From an uncultured Collinsella sp. (GTDB taxonomy: Bacteria > Actinomycetota > Coriobacteriia > Coriobacteriales > Coriobacteriaceae), in assembly GCA_902470925.1 (NCBI GenBank), contig CABRIF010000073.1:1-12712 (forward strand): a DNA stretch of 12,712 nucleotides. Direction: 5' to 3'. The notes beneath the pieces were generated by a model. The model was not told the origin of the DNA. It was given only the letters and a program-made list of their open reading frames with translations, and did not search any database. This document shows positions 6,562 to 12,712 of this stretch, piece after piece; positions within the stretch are counted from its first letter, which is position 1; each line of letters opens with the position of its first letter. The translations under genes and the position numbers were made by a program.

Positions 6562-6599
6562 TACAATGAAGTCTAACGTTCAAGTAGACCTTTAAGGAG
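6562..6599 (+). promoter_or_regulatory. -10 box and ribosome site of the metallophosphatase gene
   Basis: TACAAT at 6562-6567 is a 5-of-6 -10 match, 37 bases before the ATG at 6605. No good -35 lies at 16-19 bases. AAGGAG at 6594-6599, spacing 5, fixes the start codon. Between them GTCTA (6571-6575) and TAGAC (6585-6589) could form a short stem. Confidence 0.5.
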
Positions 6600-6604
6600 C
6601 GGCG

Positions 6605-7474
6605 ATGGCGACCTATGTCACTTCCGATGCCCACGGGCACCTCCGGGCGCTCGACCGGGCGCTCGAGCTCGCCCAGCCCTCGGCTGAGGACCGCATCGTC
6701 GTGCTGGGTGACATGGTGGACCGCGGCCCGGACCCGGTGGGCGTGCTCGAGTTGGTGCGTTCGCTGCCCGGCGCGCACGTACTGCTGGGCAACCACGAGC
6801 GGATGCTGCTCGACACGATCGCCGCCGATAACGAGACCGACACGCTCATGTGGCACATGAACGGCGGCTACACGACCGCCGAAGGGCTCGATGCGCTTCC
6901 GCAGGAGCGCTATATCGATCTGGTCGAGTGGATCGCGGGTCTGCCGGCCTACCATGTGGTGTCCGTGCCCGACCTGCGGCTGAGCGCGCCTGTCGGCGCC
7001 GAGCGGGCCTACGTGCTCTGCCATGCGGGCATCGATGCGCCGCGCCTGCGGGCGCGCCTGGGGTCTGCGGGTGTGGAGCCCGACGCAGCAGGGGGCTTCG
7101 GGCAGGCATCGGTGGGTGCGCTCGCCTCCGCGATGGCCAATCAGAGCTTGGAGGACCTGCTGTGGATCCGCGAACCGTTTTGGAGTACGCCCACCGGGCT
7201 GGTGGGGCTGGACGGCGCGGGCCCGATTGTCGTGGCGGGGCATACGCCCTCGATCCTGCTGGGCGGCTATGCGGAGATGATGAGCGGCACGGGGGCGGAC
7301 GAAGAGCTCCGCGGCGTCATGGTCGAGGTGGGGGCGTGCCGGGACACCGGGGGCGTGGCTGATCGCATCGACATCGACTGCTCGGCTGCCGCCGGCGCGC
7401 CGTCGGGGCGCGTGGGCATCATGCGCTTGGAGGACCGCCGGGTGTGGCTGGCCGATGTCGAGGAGGGCGAGTAG
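6605..7474 (+). CDS. PPP-family metallophosphatase (Ser/Thr phosphatase or Ap4A hydrolase-like)
   Basis: The 289-residue protein has all the metal-binding motifs of the calcineurin-like PPP family in order: SDAHGH (7-12, D8 and H10), GDMVDRG (35-41), GNHE (62-65), CHAG (139-142, H140) and AGHTP (211-215). These bind two metal ions and hydrolyse phosphate esters or anhydrides in the cytoplasm. Bacterial members act on phosphoproteins or on diadenosine tetraphosphate, and the sequence does not tell which. No signal peptide or membrane segment is present. The last 60 residues are acidic and less conserved. The start is fixed by AAGGAG at 6594-6599. It stands alone and is convergent with the flippase gene, with only 9 bases between the stop codons. 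Confidence 0.92.
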   Translation: MATYVTSDAHGHLRALDRALELAQPSAEDRIVVLGDMVDRGPDPVGVLELVRSLPGAHVLLGNHERMLLDTIAADNETDTLMWHMNGGYTTAEGLDALPQERYIDLVEWIAGLPAYHVVSVPDLRLSAPVGAERAYVLCHAGIDAPRLRARLGSAGVEPDAAGGFGQASVGALASAMANQSLEDLLWIREPFWSTPTGLVGLDGAGPIVVAGHTPSILLGGYAEMMSGTGADEELRGVMVEVGACRDTGGVADRIDIDCSAAAGAPSGRVGIMRLEDRRVWLADVEEGE

Positions 7475-7483
7475 CCGGATTTC

Positions 7484-8935
7484 CTATTTGAACGGACTGC
7501 GGTTGCGCTCCGACAGGTCGGTGCGGATGCGGTAGTAGCCCATGCCCAGCAGCACCAGCAGAATCGTCATCACGATCAGGTAGCCGATCACCGCGCCGGT
7601 AAGCCCCATGAGCGCCACCAGCCCGGTGGGGATCACCAGCGAGCAGGCGAAGGTGATCAGATAGGGCTTCCATGCGGAGCTTTGGTGGCGCAGGACCGTC
7701 ACGATGGCATAGAGGAAGTCGATCGCCGCGCTCACACCGCCGGCCGCCACCATGAGGTAGGCGAGCGTGCGCATGGGCTCGAAGTCCACGCCGTACATGA
7801 TGCCCATGAGCGGGATGCCGATCCAGCCCATGAAGGCGCCTGTGACGAGCGTGAGGACGCAGATCACCGCGAGCATGGCGAGGACGATGAGGTCGAAGCG
7901 TCGGCGCCGGCGCGGGTTCGCCCAGATGTTGGCGAGGCGCAGCAGCTGGGGCTTGTAGATGAAGCCGGCGGCGATCAGGATGCCCTGGGCGGGGAAGAAC
8001 AGCGCGTTGAAGTAGAGCTGGTTGTCGTAGGACAGCATGCTCTCCATGGCAAACTTCGGCATGGACTCGATCAGGTTGAACAGGAACAGGGCCGAGAACA
8101 GTGGGAAGCAATGGCGGAACAGCGTGTTGACCTGGGAGGTTTTCCACGGGCCGGAGGGCTCGGTCTCAAGCAGGGCGAGCGGTGCGCTCACCAGCACGAG
8201 CGTCGCCACCGACGCTATCGCCATGCCGATGGCCGCCACCGCGCAGCTGCGCGTGATGAGCAGCAGGATCGAGAAGGCCGCAATTGCCGCCACGGAGCGC
8301 AGGGCCTGGCTGATGCCGGCGAGGTAGAGCTTGTCGGCCTGCTGCAGGCGCCCTTCGTAGACGTCGGCGAGCCCGTCGACGACCTTGTAGACATAGACGC
8401 CCAGCGAGAGGGTGGTCATGCCGGCGTCGTAGCCGCGCACGGAGCAGTACAGGGCTCCAAGCGCGAGCGCCGCGGCCGAGGTGACCCAGCGATTCACCTG
8501 ATAGGACGCAAACGAGCTCGTCTGGTTGATGTCGGAGACCTGGAAGGTGCGCACGCCGTAGTTGGCGACGATCATCAAAAGCGTTCCGGTGACGAAGGCC
8601 ATGGAGAACATGCCTGCCTGTTCGGTGCCTGCAAGCTGGGTGGCCACGATGGTGAGTATCGGGAACACCATGCCCCAGATGCCCACGCCGACGGTGTTCC
8701 ACAGGTAGTCGCGAGCGGTTTCGCCCGATTCGTATTCGGCTTCCTGCGCGGAGAGCGAGCCTTCGTATACCGAGGTGAGCAGGCGGTTCCACCAGGCGTC
8801 GACCAGGCGGGCGATGGGCCCGGCCTCGCGCTTGCGAGCCGGTGTCGCCGGGCGCGCGCCGCCCGTGATGCCACGGCGCGCCCGGATGCGGGCTTTGAGC
8901 GTGTGCAGGCTTTTTTGGAGTGATTCGAGCGCCAT
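7484..8935 (-). CDS. Polysaccharide/lipid-linked oligosaccharide flippase-like membrane protein (MOP superfamily)
   Basis: The 483-residue protein has a basic cytoplasmic N-terminus (1-78, rich in Arg and Lys) followed by about 12 membrane helices. They start near 80, 107, 148, 172, 207, 233, 272, 306, 346, 389, 424 and 446. The layout and motifs such as DVYEGRLQQADKLYLAG (191-207) resemble Wzx/MATE-like exporters of the MOP superfamily. These flip undecaprenyl-linked sugars across the cytoplasmic membrane. No glycosyltransferase lies next to it in the window, so the substrate is unknown. The ATG at 8933-8935 is chosen because the -10 box at 8972-8977 would place the RNA start near 8965. The frame is open for 54 more codons upstream, but those would lie before the promoter. 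The Shine-Dalgarno site is weak. Confidence 0.8.
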   Translation of the reverse strand: MALESLQKSLHTLKARIRARRGITGGARPATPARKREAGPIARLVDAWWNRLLTSVYEGSLSAQEAEYESGETARDYLWNTVGVGIWGMVFPILTIVATQLAGTEQAGMFSMAFVTGTLLMIVANYGVRTFQVSDINQTSSFASYQVNRWVTSAAALALGALYCSVRGYDAGMTTLSLGVYVYKVVDGLADVYEGRLQQADKLYLAGISQALRSVAAIAAFSILLLITRSCAVAAIGMAIASVATLVLVSAPLALLETEPSGPWKTSQVNTLFRHCFPLFSALFLFNLIESMPKFAMESMLSYDNQLYFNALFFPAQGILIAAGFIYKPQLLRLANIWANPRRRRRFDLIVLAMLAVICVLTLVTGAFMGWIGIPLMGIMYGVDFEPMRTLAYLMVAAGGVSAAIDFLYAIVTVLRHQSSAWKPYLITFACSLVIPTGLVALMGLTGAVIGYLIVMTILLVLLGMGYYRIRTDLSERNRSPFK

Positions 8936-8946
8936 AGATGCCGGTC

Positions 8947-8977
8947 CGTCCGTCTGGTTGGGGTTCGAACCAGTATA
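8947..8977 (-). promoter_or_regulatory. Flippase promoter with 10-base palindrome and a copy of the intergenic repeat core
   Basis: Minus-strand TATACT (8972-8977) is a 5-of-6 -10 box; no clear -35 is seen. Right at the predicted RNA start lies GGTTCGAACC (8962-8971), a perfect 10-base palindrome. Within a longer arm pair, CTGGTT (8954-8959) matches AACCAG (8968-8973). On the plus strand CGTCCGTCTGG (8947-8957) followed shortly by GGGTTCG (8961-8967) repeats the core of the array at 9213-9479. It may be an operator (inference). Confidence 0.5.
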
Positions 8978-9040
8978 GCGCCTCGGCGATACCGGGGTAG
9001 ATGCCGGGTGTGGCGGGCGCCCGGCGCGGGGCATGGCCGG

Positions 9041-9164
9041 CTGCGGACCCCGGTGCCGGGGTCGGCGTCGGGTAAGGCGGGCGCCGGGGCTGGGCACGCC
9101 CGGTGCCGGGTAAGGCAGGTGCGGTCGTGGTCAGTGCGGTTACGGCCGTCTGCGGACCCCGGTG
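9041..9164. repeat. Degenerate direct repeats upstream of the flippase gene
   Basis: CTGCGGACCCCGGTG occurs identically at 9041-9055 and 9150-9164. Between them GGGTAAGGC occurs at 9070-9078 and 9108-9116, each followed by a similar G-rich stretch. These look like copies of a degenerate non-coding repeat. No coding frame with a ribosome site is seen here. Confidence 0.6.
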
Positions 9165-9212
9165 ACCTCGCGGCCTCTGTGCCGAGTTCGGAGCCCGGCG
9201 GCTGCACGATCC

Positions 9213-9479
9213 GCAATCCGGGTTCGCTTTTCGTCCATGCAGGTGCGCCTTGGGCAACCCGGGTGCGGATTTAGACCATCTGGGGTTCCCGAGCGCAACC
9301 CGGGTGCGGATTCCGTCCATCCGAGGAAGTGGGGTTCGGATTTCGTCCGTCTGGGGAAATAGGGTTCGGCCCCAGTCCGTCTGGGCGCCGAAAACGCCCC
9401 CAGACGGCCAGAACCCGAACCCTGGATCGCTCGATGGACGCAGGGCGAACCCTGGATCCCCGGACGGCGAAAGCCCGCG
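9213..9479. repeat. Eight-unit intergenic repeat array with internal inversion
   Basis: Five plus-strand units share a GGGTTCG or GGGTGCG box followed by a GTCCATC/GTCCGTCTGGGG box. The first boxes start at 9220, 9261, 9302, 9332 and 9362, giving spacings of 41, 41, 30 and 30 bases. From 9395 the array continues in the opposite orientation with CCCAGACGG, CGAACCC at 9416 and 9446 (30 apart) and a third degenerate unit (about 9454-9479). It lies between pckA and the flippase gene, both on the minus strand, and is not part of either. The minus-strand frame that reads through it gives an artificial repeating peptide. Confidence 0.85.
9361..9423. repeat. Large hairpin/cruciform at the inversion point of the array
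   Basis: The outer arms AGGGTTCGG (9361-9369) and CCGAACCCT (9415-9423) pair perfectly over 9 bases. The inner arms CCGTCTGGG (9377-9385) and CCCAGACGG (9399-9407) also pair perfectly over 9 bases around a 13-base loop. Seven-base internal loops separate them. No U-run follows on either strand, so terminator activity is uncertain. Confidence 0.7.
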
Positions 9480-9486
9480 TCCGGCA

Positions 9487-9748
9487 TGGCCCCCGAGCGC
9501 CCGCCCCGGGGCCTCGCAACCGCGCCCGCCCGAGCTCGTCCCCGCGCCTATCGGATTCAATGGCCGCACCGGTCCGTAGGGCCAGGGCCACCAGGCGCGC
9601 CTACACCAAGGGGCCCGCATTCGCGCCCGTCCTATCCCGGCCCCGCGCGTTCGCCCCGTGTGCTGGCAAGCATGTCGACCCCAGCCCGGCCCGCGCGCCT
9701 ACCGGGCTCTGGTGGCCCCCGCGTGCCCGCCCCGGGCCTCGCAGCCGC
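9487..9748. repeat. Two copies of a 36-37 base direct repeat downstream of pckA
   Basis: Copy 1 (9487-9523) and copy 2 (9713-9748) both read TGGCCCCCG, then a variable G-rich triplet, then GCCCGCCCCGGG, then CCTCGCA, then CCGC, with about four differences including one base deleted. They start 226 bases apart. Copy 2 ends 27 bases from the pckA stop. The DNA between them is C-rich and holds no supported gene. Confidence 0.7.
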
Positions 9749-9774
9749 ACCAGCCACAGCCCGGCGGCTCGCGT

Positions 9775-11415
9775 CTATCCCTGGGGGCCGGCCAGGCGTA
9801 CCGCCTCGGGCAGGTGGCTATAGCGGCGTTCGAAGTTCTCGCGGAACATGGCCGCCAAGGTGTGGGCGGCCTCGTGGTACAGCGAGCGGCTCGGCCATAG
9901 GCGCCACGGCAGTAGGATGCCGTCGGGCACGCCGTGGCAGGTGGTGGGCACGTCCATGTTGAAGACCTCATCGTGTACGAACTGCGCGTCCTCGATATGC
10001 CCATCGAGGGCGCGGGCGACCAGGGCGCGGGTGTAGGCCAGCTCGATGCGGTGTCCGGTTCCGTAGCTGCCGCCGATCCAGCCGGTGTTCACCAGGTAGA
10101 CGCGCGCGCCGCCCGCTTCGATGCGCTCGCCGAGCATGCGCGCGTACACGAGCGGGTCGAGCGGCATGAACGGCTCGCCGAACAGGGAGGAGAAGGTGGG
10201 CACGGGCTCCACGATCCCCAGCTCGGTGCCGGCGACCTTGGCGGTGAACCCGGTGACGAAGTGGTACATGGCGGCCTCGGGCGTAAGCCGCGCGATGGGC
10301 GGCAGCACGCCGAAGGCGTCGCAGGTGAGAAAGATCACCACGCTGGGCTCTTGCCCGCAGCCCTTGGTCCAGGCGGAGGTGATGTGCTCGATGGGATAGC
10401 CCACGCGCGTGTTGCGGGTCAGCGAGGTATCGGCGTAGTCGGGCCGCCGCGCGGCATCGAGCACGACGTTCTCGCACAGGCTGCCGAAGCGCACCGCCCG
10501 GAAGATCTCGGGTTCGCGCTGCTCGGTGAGCCCGTCGCACTTGGCATAGCAGCCGCCCTCGATGTTGAAGATGCCCTCGCCTGCGGCCCAGCCATGCTCG
10601 TCGTCGCCGATCAGCAGGCGCGTGGGGTTGGCCGACAGCGTGGTCTTGCCGGTGCCGGAGAGGCCGAAGAACACGGCTGTCTCGTGCGTGCTGGGATCCA
10701 TAGAGGCCGAGCAGTGCATGGGCAGCACGTGGTCCTCGACGGGCAGCAGATAGTTCATGACGGAGAAGATCGATTTCTTGATTTCGCCGGAGTATCCGGT
10801 GCCCGCCACGATGATCACGCGCTCGGAGAAGTTGATGACGACGGCCGCCGTGCTCGCCACGCCGTCGCGCGCCGGGTCGCAGGTGTAGCCCGGCGCGGAG
10901 AGGATCGTGAAGTCGGGCTCGCCGTAGCGGCGGCGCTCGCCGGCGGTGGGGTGTACGAGCAGCTGGGTGATGAACAGGGCCTGGCTCGCCCGCTCGCAGG
11001 CCACCATGAACTTGCGGGCGTGCCGGCGGTTCGCGCCGGCCATGCCGCGCACCACGAACAGGTCGTCGCGGTTCGTGAGGTAGGCGGCGACCCCGTCGCG
11101 GATGCGTTCGTAGCAGGCGGGATCCAGCGGGGTGTTGACCGCGCCCCAGGTGATCGTGTCGTGCACGTCGGGGGTGTCGACGATGAAGCGGTCCTTGGGG
11201 CTGCGCCCGGTGTAGGCGCCGGTCTTGACGACGAGCGACCCGTTGGCCGCCAGCTCGCCCTCGCTGCGAATGACCGCCTGCTCGATGAGCGCGGCGGGCG
11301 CCATATCGACATGCAAGGTCGGCGCGGGTGCGGCCTTGTCCTTGCCGGCTTTGCCGCCCGTGGCGATGCCGATGCCCTGACGCTGCAGGACCTTCGATAC
11401 GATGGATGCGGCCAT
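9775..11415 (-). CDS. pckA: Phosphoenolpyruvate carboxykinase, ATP type
   Basis: The 546-residue cytoplasmic enzyme interconverts oxaloacetate + ATP and PEP + CO2 + ADP. In fermenting bacteria it can also run toward oxaloacetate. Motifs: GRSPKDRF (70-77); GTGYSGEIKKSIFS (205-218) with the substrate/metal lysines K213-K214; H234 in PMHCSAS; the kinase-1a P-loop GLSGTGKTTLS (251-261) with K257; the metal site IGDDEHGW (269-276); R334 in LTRNTR; and the C-terminal GWIGGSYGTGHRI (445-457). Spacing closely follows E. coli Pck. Length is normal for the ATP family. The ATG at 11413-11415 has AAGGAGG (11421-11427) at spacing 5; an ATG 33 bases upstream has no such site and was rejected. No convincing promoter was found. 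It stands alone, divergent from degV. Confidence 0.96.
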   Translation of the reverse strand: MAASIVSKVLQRQGIGIATGGKAGKDKAAPAPTLHVDMAPAALIEQAVIRSEGELAANGSLVVKTGAYTGRSPKDRFIVDTPDVHDTITWGAVNTPLDPACYERIRDGVAAYLTNRDDLFVVRGMAGANRRHARKFMVACERASQALFITQLLVHPTAGERRRYGEPDFTILSAPGYTCDPARDGVASTAAVVINFSERVIIVAGTGYSGEIKKSIFSVMNYLLPVEDHVLPMHCSASMDPSTHETAVFFGLSGTGKTTLSANPTRLLIGDDEHGWAAGEGIFNIEGGCYAKCDGLTEQREPEIFRAVRFGSLCENVVLDAARRPDYADTSLTRNTRVGYPIEHITSAWTKGCGQEPSVVIFLTCDAFGVLPPIARLTPEAAMYHFVTGFTAKVAGTELGIVEPVPTFSSLFGEPFMPLDPLVYARMLGERIEAGGARVYLVNTGWIGGSYGTGHRIELAYTRALVARALDGHIEDAQFVHDEVFNMDVPTTCHGVPDGILLPWRLWPSRSLYHEAAHTLAAMFRENFERRYSHLPEAVRLAGPQG

Positions 11416-11880
11416 GATGTCCTCCTTGCGGGCGCGCGCACCGTGCATGCGCGGTTGCTACATTGATACCGCCCGGGGCGGGGTTTTCTGCAGCTGAATC
11501 GGCGAACGGCCGGTTTGCGTACGCAGACGGCCTGCAGGCGGCTTGTGGGTCCCGTCGCGGTGCGGGCGGCGCGGCGCTTCCCGTTGTACGTGCGACCCGT
11601 TAGCCGCCCGCCAAAACGGGGCGATCGCTATGCGATGCTGGCCTCTCGCCGAGGCGCGGGTGTGCGGGCATCTGCTGCGCGGTGCGAGGGCGCGCGGGTG
11701 CCTGTCGCGCGGTGTGAGTGCGATGCGGAGGGGCGGGGTGCCTGCCGCGCGTGCGAGCTGCCACGGCGCGGGCGGTGTGCGGCACGAACGGAACGCGCCT
11801 ACGCTGGAGAGGGGGGGTGCGTGATGGCGTCCGCCCGGCCTGCAGCACAATGTGTCATGTCTGTGTGAGTGGGAAGTTAG
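11416..11880. other. Intergenic region between pckA and degV with degenerate repeats; no gene supported
   Basis: The 541-base divergent gap carries the pckA ribosome site but no clear pckA promoter; TATCAA (minus strand, about 11464-11469) is the nearest weak -10. A degenerate repeat of about 17 bases, CTG-x-CGCGCG-GTG-GAG-like, occurs three times at 11672-11688, 11701-11718 and 11741-11757. GCGATCGC is palindromic at 11621-11628. Short plus-strand frames here have no ribosome site and Arg/Ala/Cys-rich translations typical of non-coding GC-rich DNA. Confidence 0.5.
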
Positions 11881-11883
11881 CGA

Positions 11884-11959
11884 TACAATCTCTCCAATTT
11901 GTACGATATCTAGCTTCTGCATGGCCTGTTGGGCCATCTGGATGAGGGAGGCGGCCATG
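11884..11959 (+). promoter_or_regulatory. degV promoter and leader stem
   Basis: TACAAT (11884-11889) is a 5-of-6 -10 box in the only AT-rich patch of the region; no good -35 is seen. The leader then has ATGGCC (11921-11926) pairing with GGCCAT (11932-11937) around a 5-base loop, followed by the Shine-Dalgarno GAGGGAGG (11944-11951). CATGGCC (11920-11926) can instead pair with GGCCATG (11953-11959), which includes the degV start codon. Confidence 0.5.
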
Positions 11960-12712
11960 TCCGTTCGCATCATCACCGACTCGGGTTCCGATTTCCTGCC
12001 GGGCGAGCACCCGGCGCTCGACGTCCTGCCCCTGAGCATCGCGTTTGGCGAGACGACCTACCGGGCCGATGTCGACCTGGACCGCGAGCGCTTCTACGAA
12101 CTGCTGGTGGAAGGCGATACGTTCCCCACGACCGGCCAGGTGAACCCGTATGCGTTCGCCCAGGCGCTCGAGCGCGCGGCGCAGGCAGGCGACGACGCGG
12201 TGATCGTCACGATCTCGGCCAAGCTGTCCGGCACGCATCAGAGCGCCTGCACCGCGGCCGCCCAGGCGCGCTCCGCCGGCCAGGAGGTGCACGTGGTGGA
12301 CAGCCGCAGCGTGACCGTGGGGGAGTACGTGCTGGTGCGCTACGCCCTGCGCCTGGTTGAGCAGGGGCTCACGGCCGCGCAGATCGCCGCGGAGCTCGAG
12401 CGCGCGCAGGAGCGCATCTGCGTGGTGGGCCTGCTCGACACCTTGGAGTATCTGAAGCGCGGCGGGCGCATCTCGGCGGCTGCCGGTACCGTGGGCGAGC
12501 TGCTGTCTATCAAGCCAGTCATCGCCATCGAGGATGGCGAGGTGGCGCTGCTCGGCCGCGCCCGCGGCTCCAAGAACGGCCGCAACCTGCTGCACCAGCA
12601 GGTCCTCGCCGCCGGTGGCATCGACTTTTCCATGCCCGTCATGCTGGGCTACTCCGGCCTGTCGGACAAGCTGCTGCGCAAGTACATCGAGGACAGCCGC
12701 TCGGTATGGGAG
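11957..12712 (+). CDS. DegV family fatty-acid-binding protein (FakB-like), 3' end outside window
   Basis: The frame opens at ATG 11957-11959 after GAGGGAGG and stays open for 252 codons to the window edge; full members have about 280 residues, so little is missing. DegV signatures are RIITDSGSDF (4-13), the LPLSIAFGE strand (24-32), FPTTGQVNPYAF (56-67), ISAKLSGTHQSA (86-97), VVDSRSVTVGEY (113-124), LEYLKRGGRIS (163-173) and IKPVI (185-189). Family knowledge: DegV/FakB proteins bind a fatty acid and, with the kinase FakA, present it for phosphorylation to acyl-phosphate, allowing use of exogenous fatty acids. S91 of the LSGT loop and the T59-containing loop match the positions that contact the carboxylate. 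No fakA is in the window. Genomes often carry several DegV paralogues with different fatty-acid preference. Confidence 0.92.
   Translation, partial: MSVRIITDSGSDFLPGEHPALDVLPLSIAFGETTYRADVDLDRERFYELLVEGDTFPTTGQVNPYAFAQALERAAQAGDDAVIVTISAKLSGTHQSACTAAAQARSAGQEVHVVDSRSVTVGEYVLVRYALRLVEQGLTAAQIAAELERAQERICVVGLLDTLEYLKRGGRISAAAGTVGELLSIKPVIAIEDGEVALLGRARGSKNGRNLLHQQVLAAGGIDFSMPVMLGYSGLSDKLLRKYIEDSRSVWE

Noticed and set aside
7682..8923. A 413-codon plus-strand open frame opposite the flippase gene
   Set aside because: Composition (His, Arg, Asp, Gly) is typical of the complement of a membrane protein gene; no motif.
8954..8973. tRNA T-arm-like sequence GGTTCGAACC
   Set aside because: No acceptor, D or anticodon arms can be built around it; it is a promoter palindrome.
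9213..9479. CRISPR array
   Set aside because: The units are degenerate, change orientation and have no uniform unique spacers; no cas genes are nearby.
8166..9620. A 484-codon minus-strand frame running through the repeat array
   Set aside because: The apparent repeating peptide is only the translation of the non-coding repeats, and the rest overlaps the flippase gene in another frame. No ribosome site.
9934..11466. A 510-codon plus-strand open frame opposite pckA
   Set aside because: Antisense shadow of an intact PEP carboxykinase with no ribosome site and biased composition.

Overview
The window is chromosomal DNA from a very GC-rich bacterium. By gene content and style I read it as an actinobacterium of the class Coriobacteriia (Collinsella/Olsenella-like), but this is inference without a database. 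No phage, transposase, CRISPR array, rRNA or tRNA gene was found. Ten protein-coding genes are supported, two of them cut by the window edges. Most carry a good Shine-Dalgarno sequence; many long open frames on the opposite strands are GC-driven shadows.

Layout. 1-213 (+): end of proC (proline synthesis). 315-1135 (-): a small three-helix membrane protein followed by a YaiI/UPF0178 protein, probably one operon read from a perfect TATAAT box. 1430-2167 (+): a histidine phosphatase with an unusual Ala/Gly-rich insert. 2184-6090 (-): a serine-synthesis cluster, serC, then serA, then a DUF1015 (SerK/ParB-like) gene, read from a good promoter at about 6135-6165. The serC-serA spacer holds a strong inverted repeat with two mutually exclusive pairings. 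6605-7474 (+): a PPP-family metallophosphatase. 7484-8935 (-): a MOP/Wzx-like polysaccharide flippase. 9775-11415 (-): ATP-dependent PEP carboxykinase (pckA). 11957-12712 (+): a DegV/FakB fatty-acid-binding protein running off the window.

How the genes fit. serA and serC make phosphoserine from 3-phosphoglycerate. The usual phosphatase serB is not in the cluster, and the third gene is a DUF1015 protein with a DGHHR motif of the serine-kinase/ParB fold. That makes it the best candidate here for an incompletely described function. pckA links oxaloacetate and PEP and so feeds the same lower-glycolytic pool, but is not in that operon.

The most structured non-coding DNA is at 8936-9774 between flippase and pckA. 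An eight-unit repeat array (five direct units with 41/41/30/30 spacing, then three inverted units) lies at about 9213-9479. One further copy of its core lies in the flippase promoter. Two diverged copies of another 36-37 base repeat flank the pckA 3' end. The 541-base pckA-degV gap holds shorter degenerate repeats and a small stem upstream of degV that could alternatively pair with its start codon.
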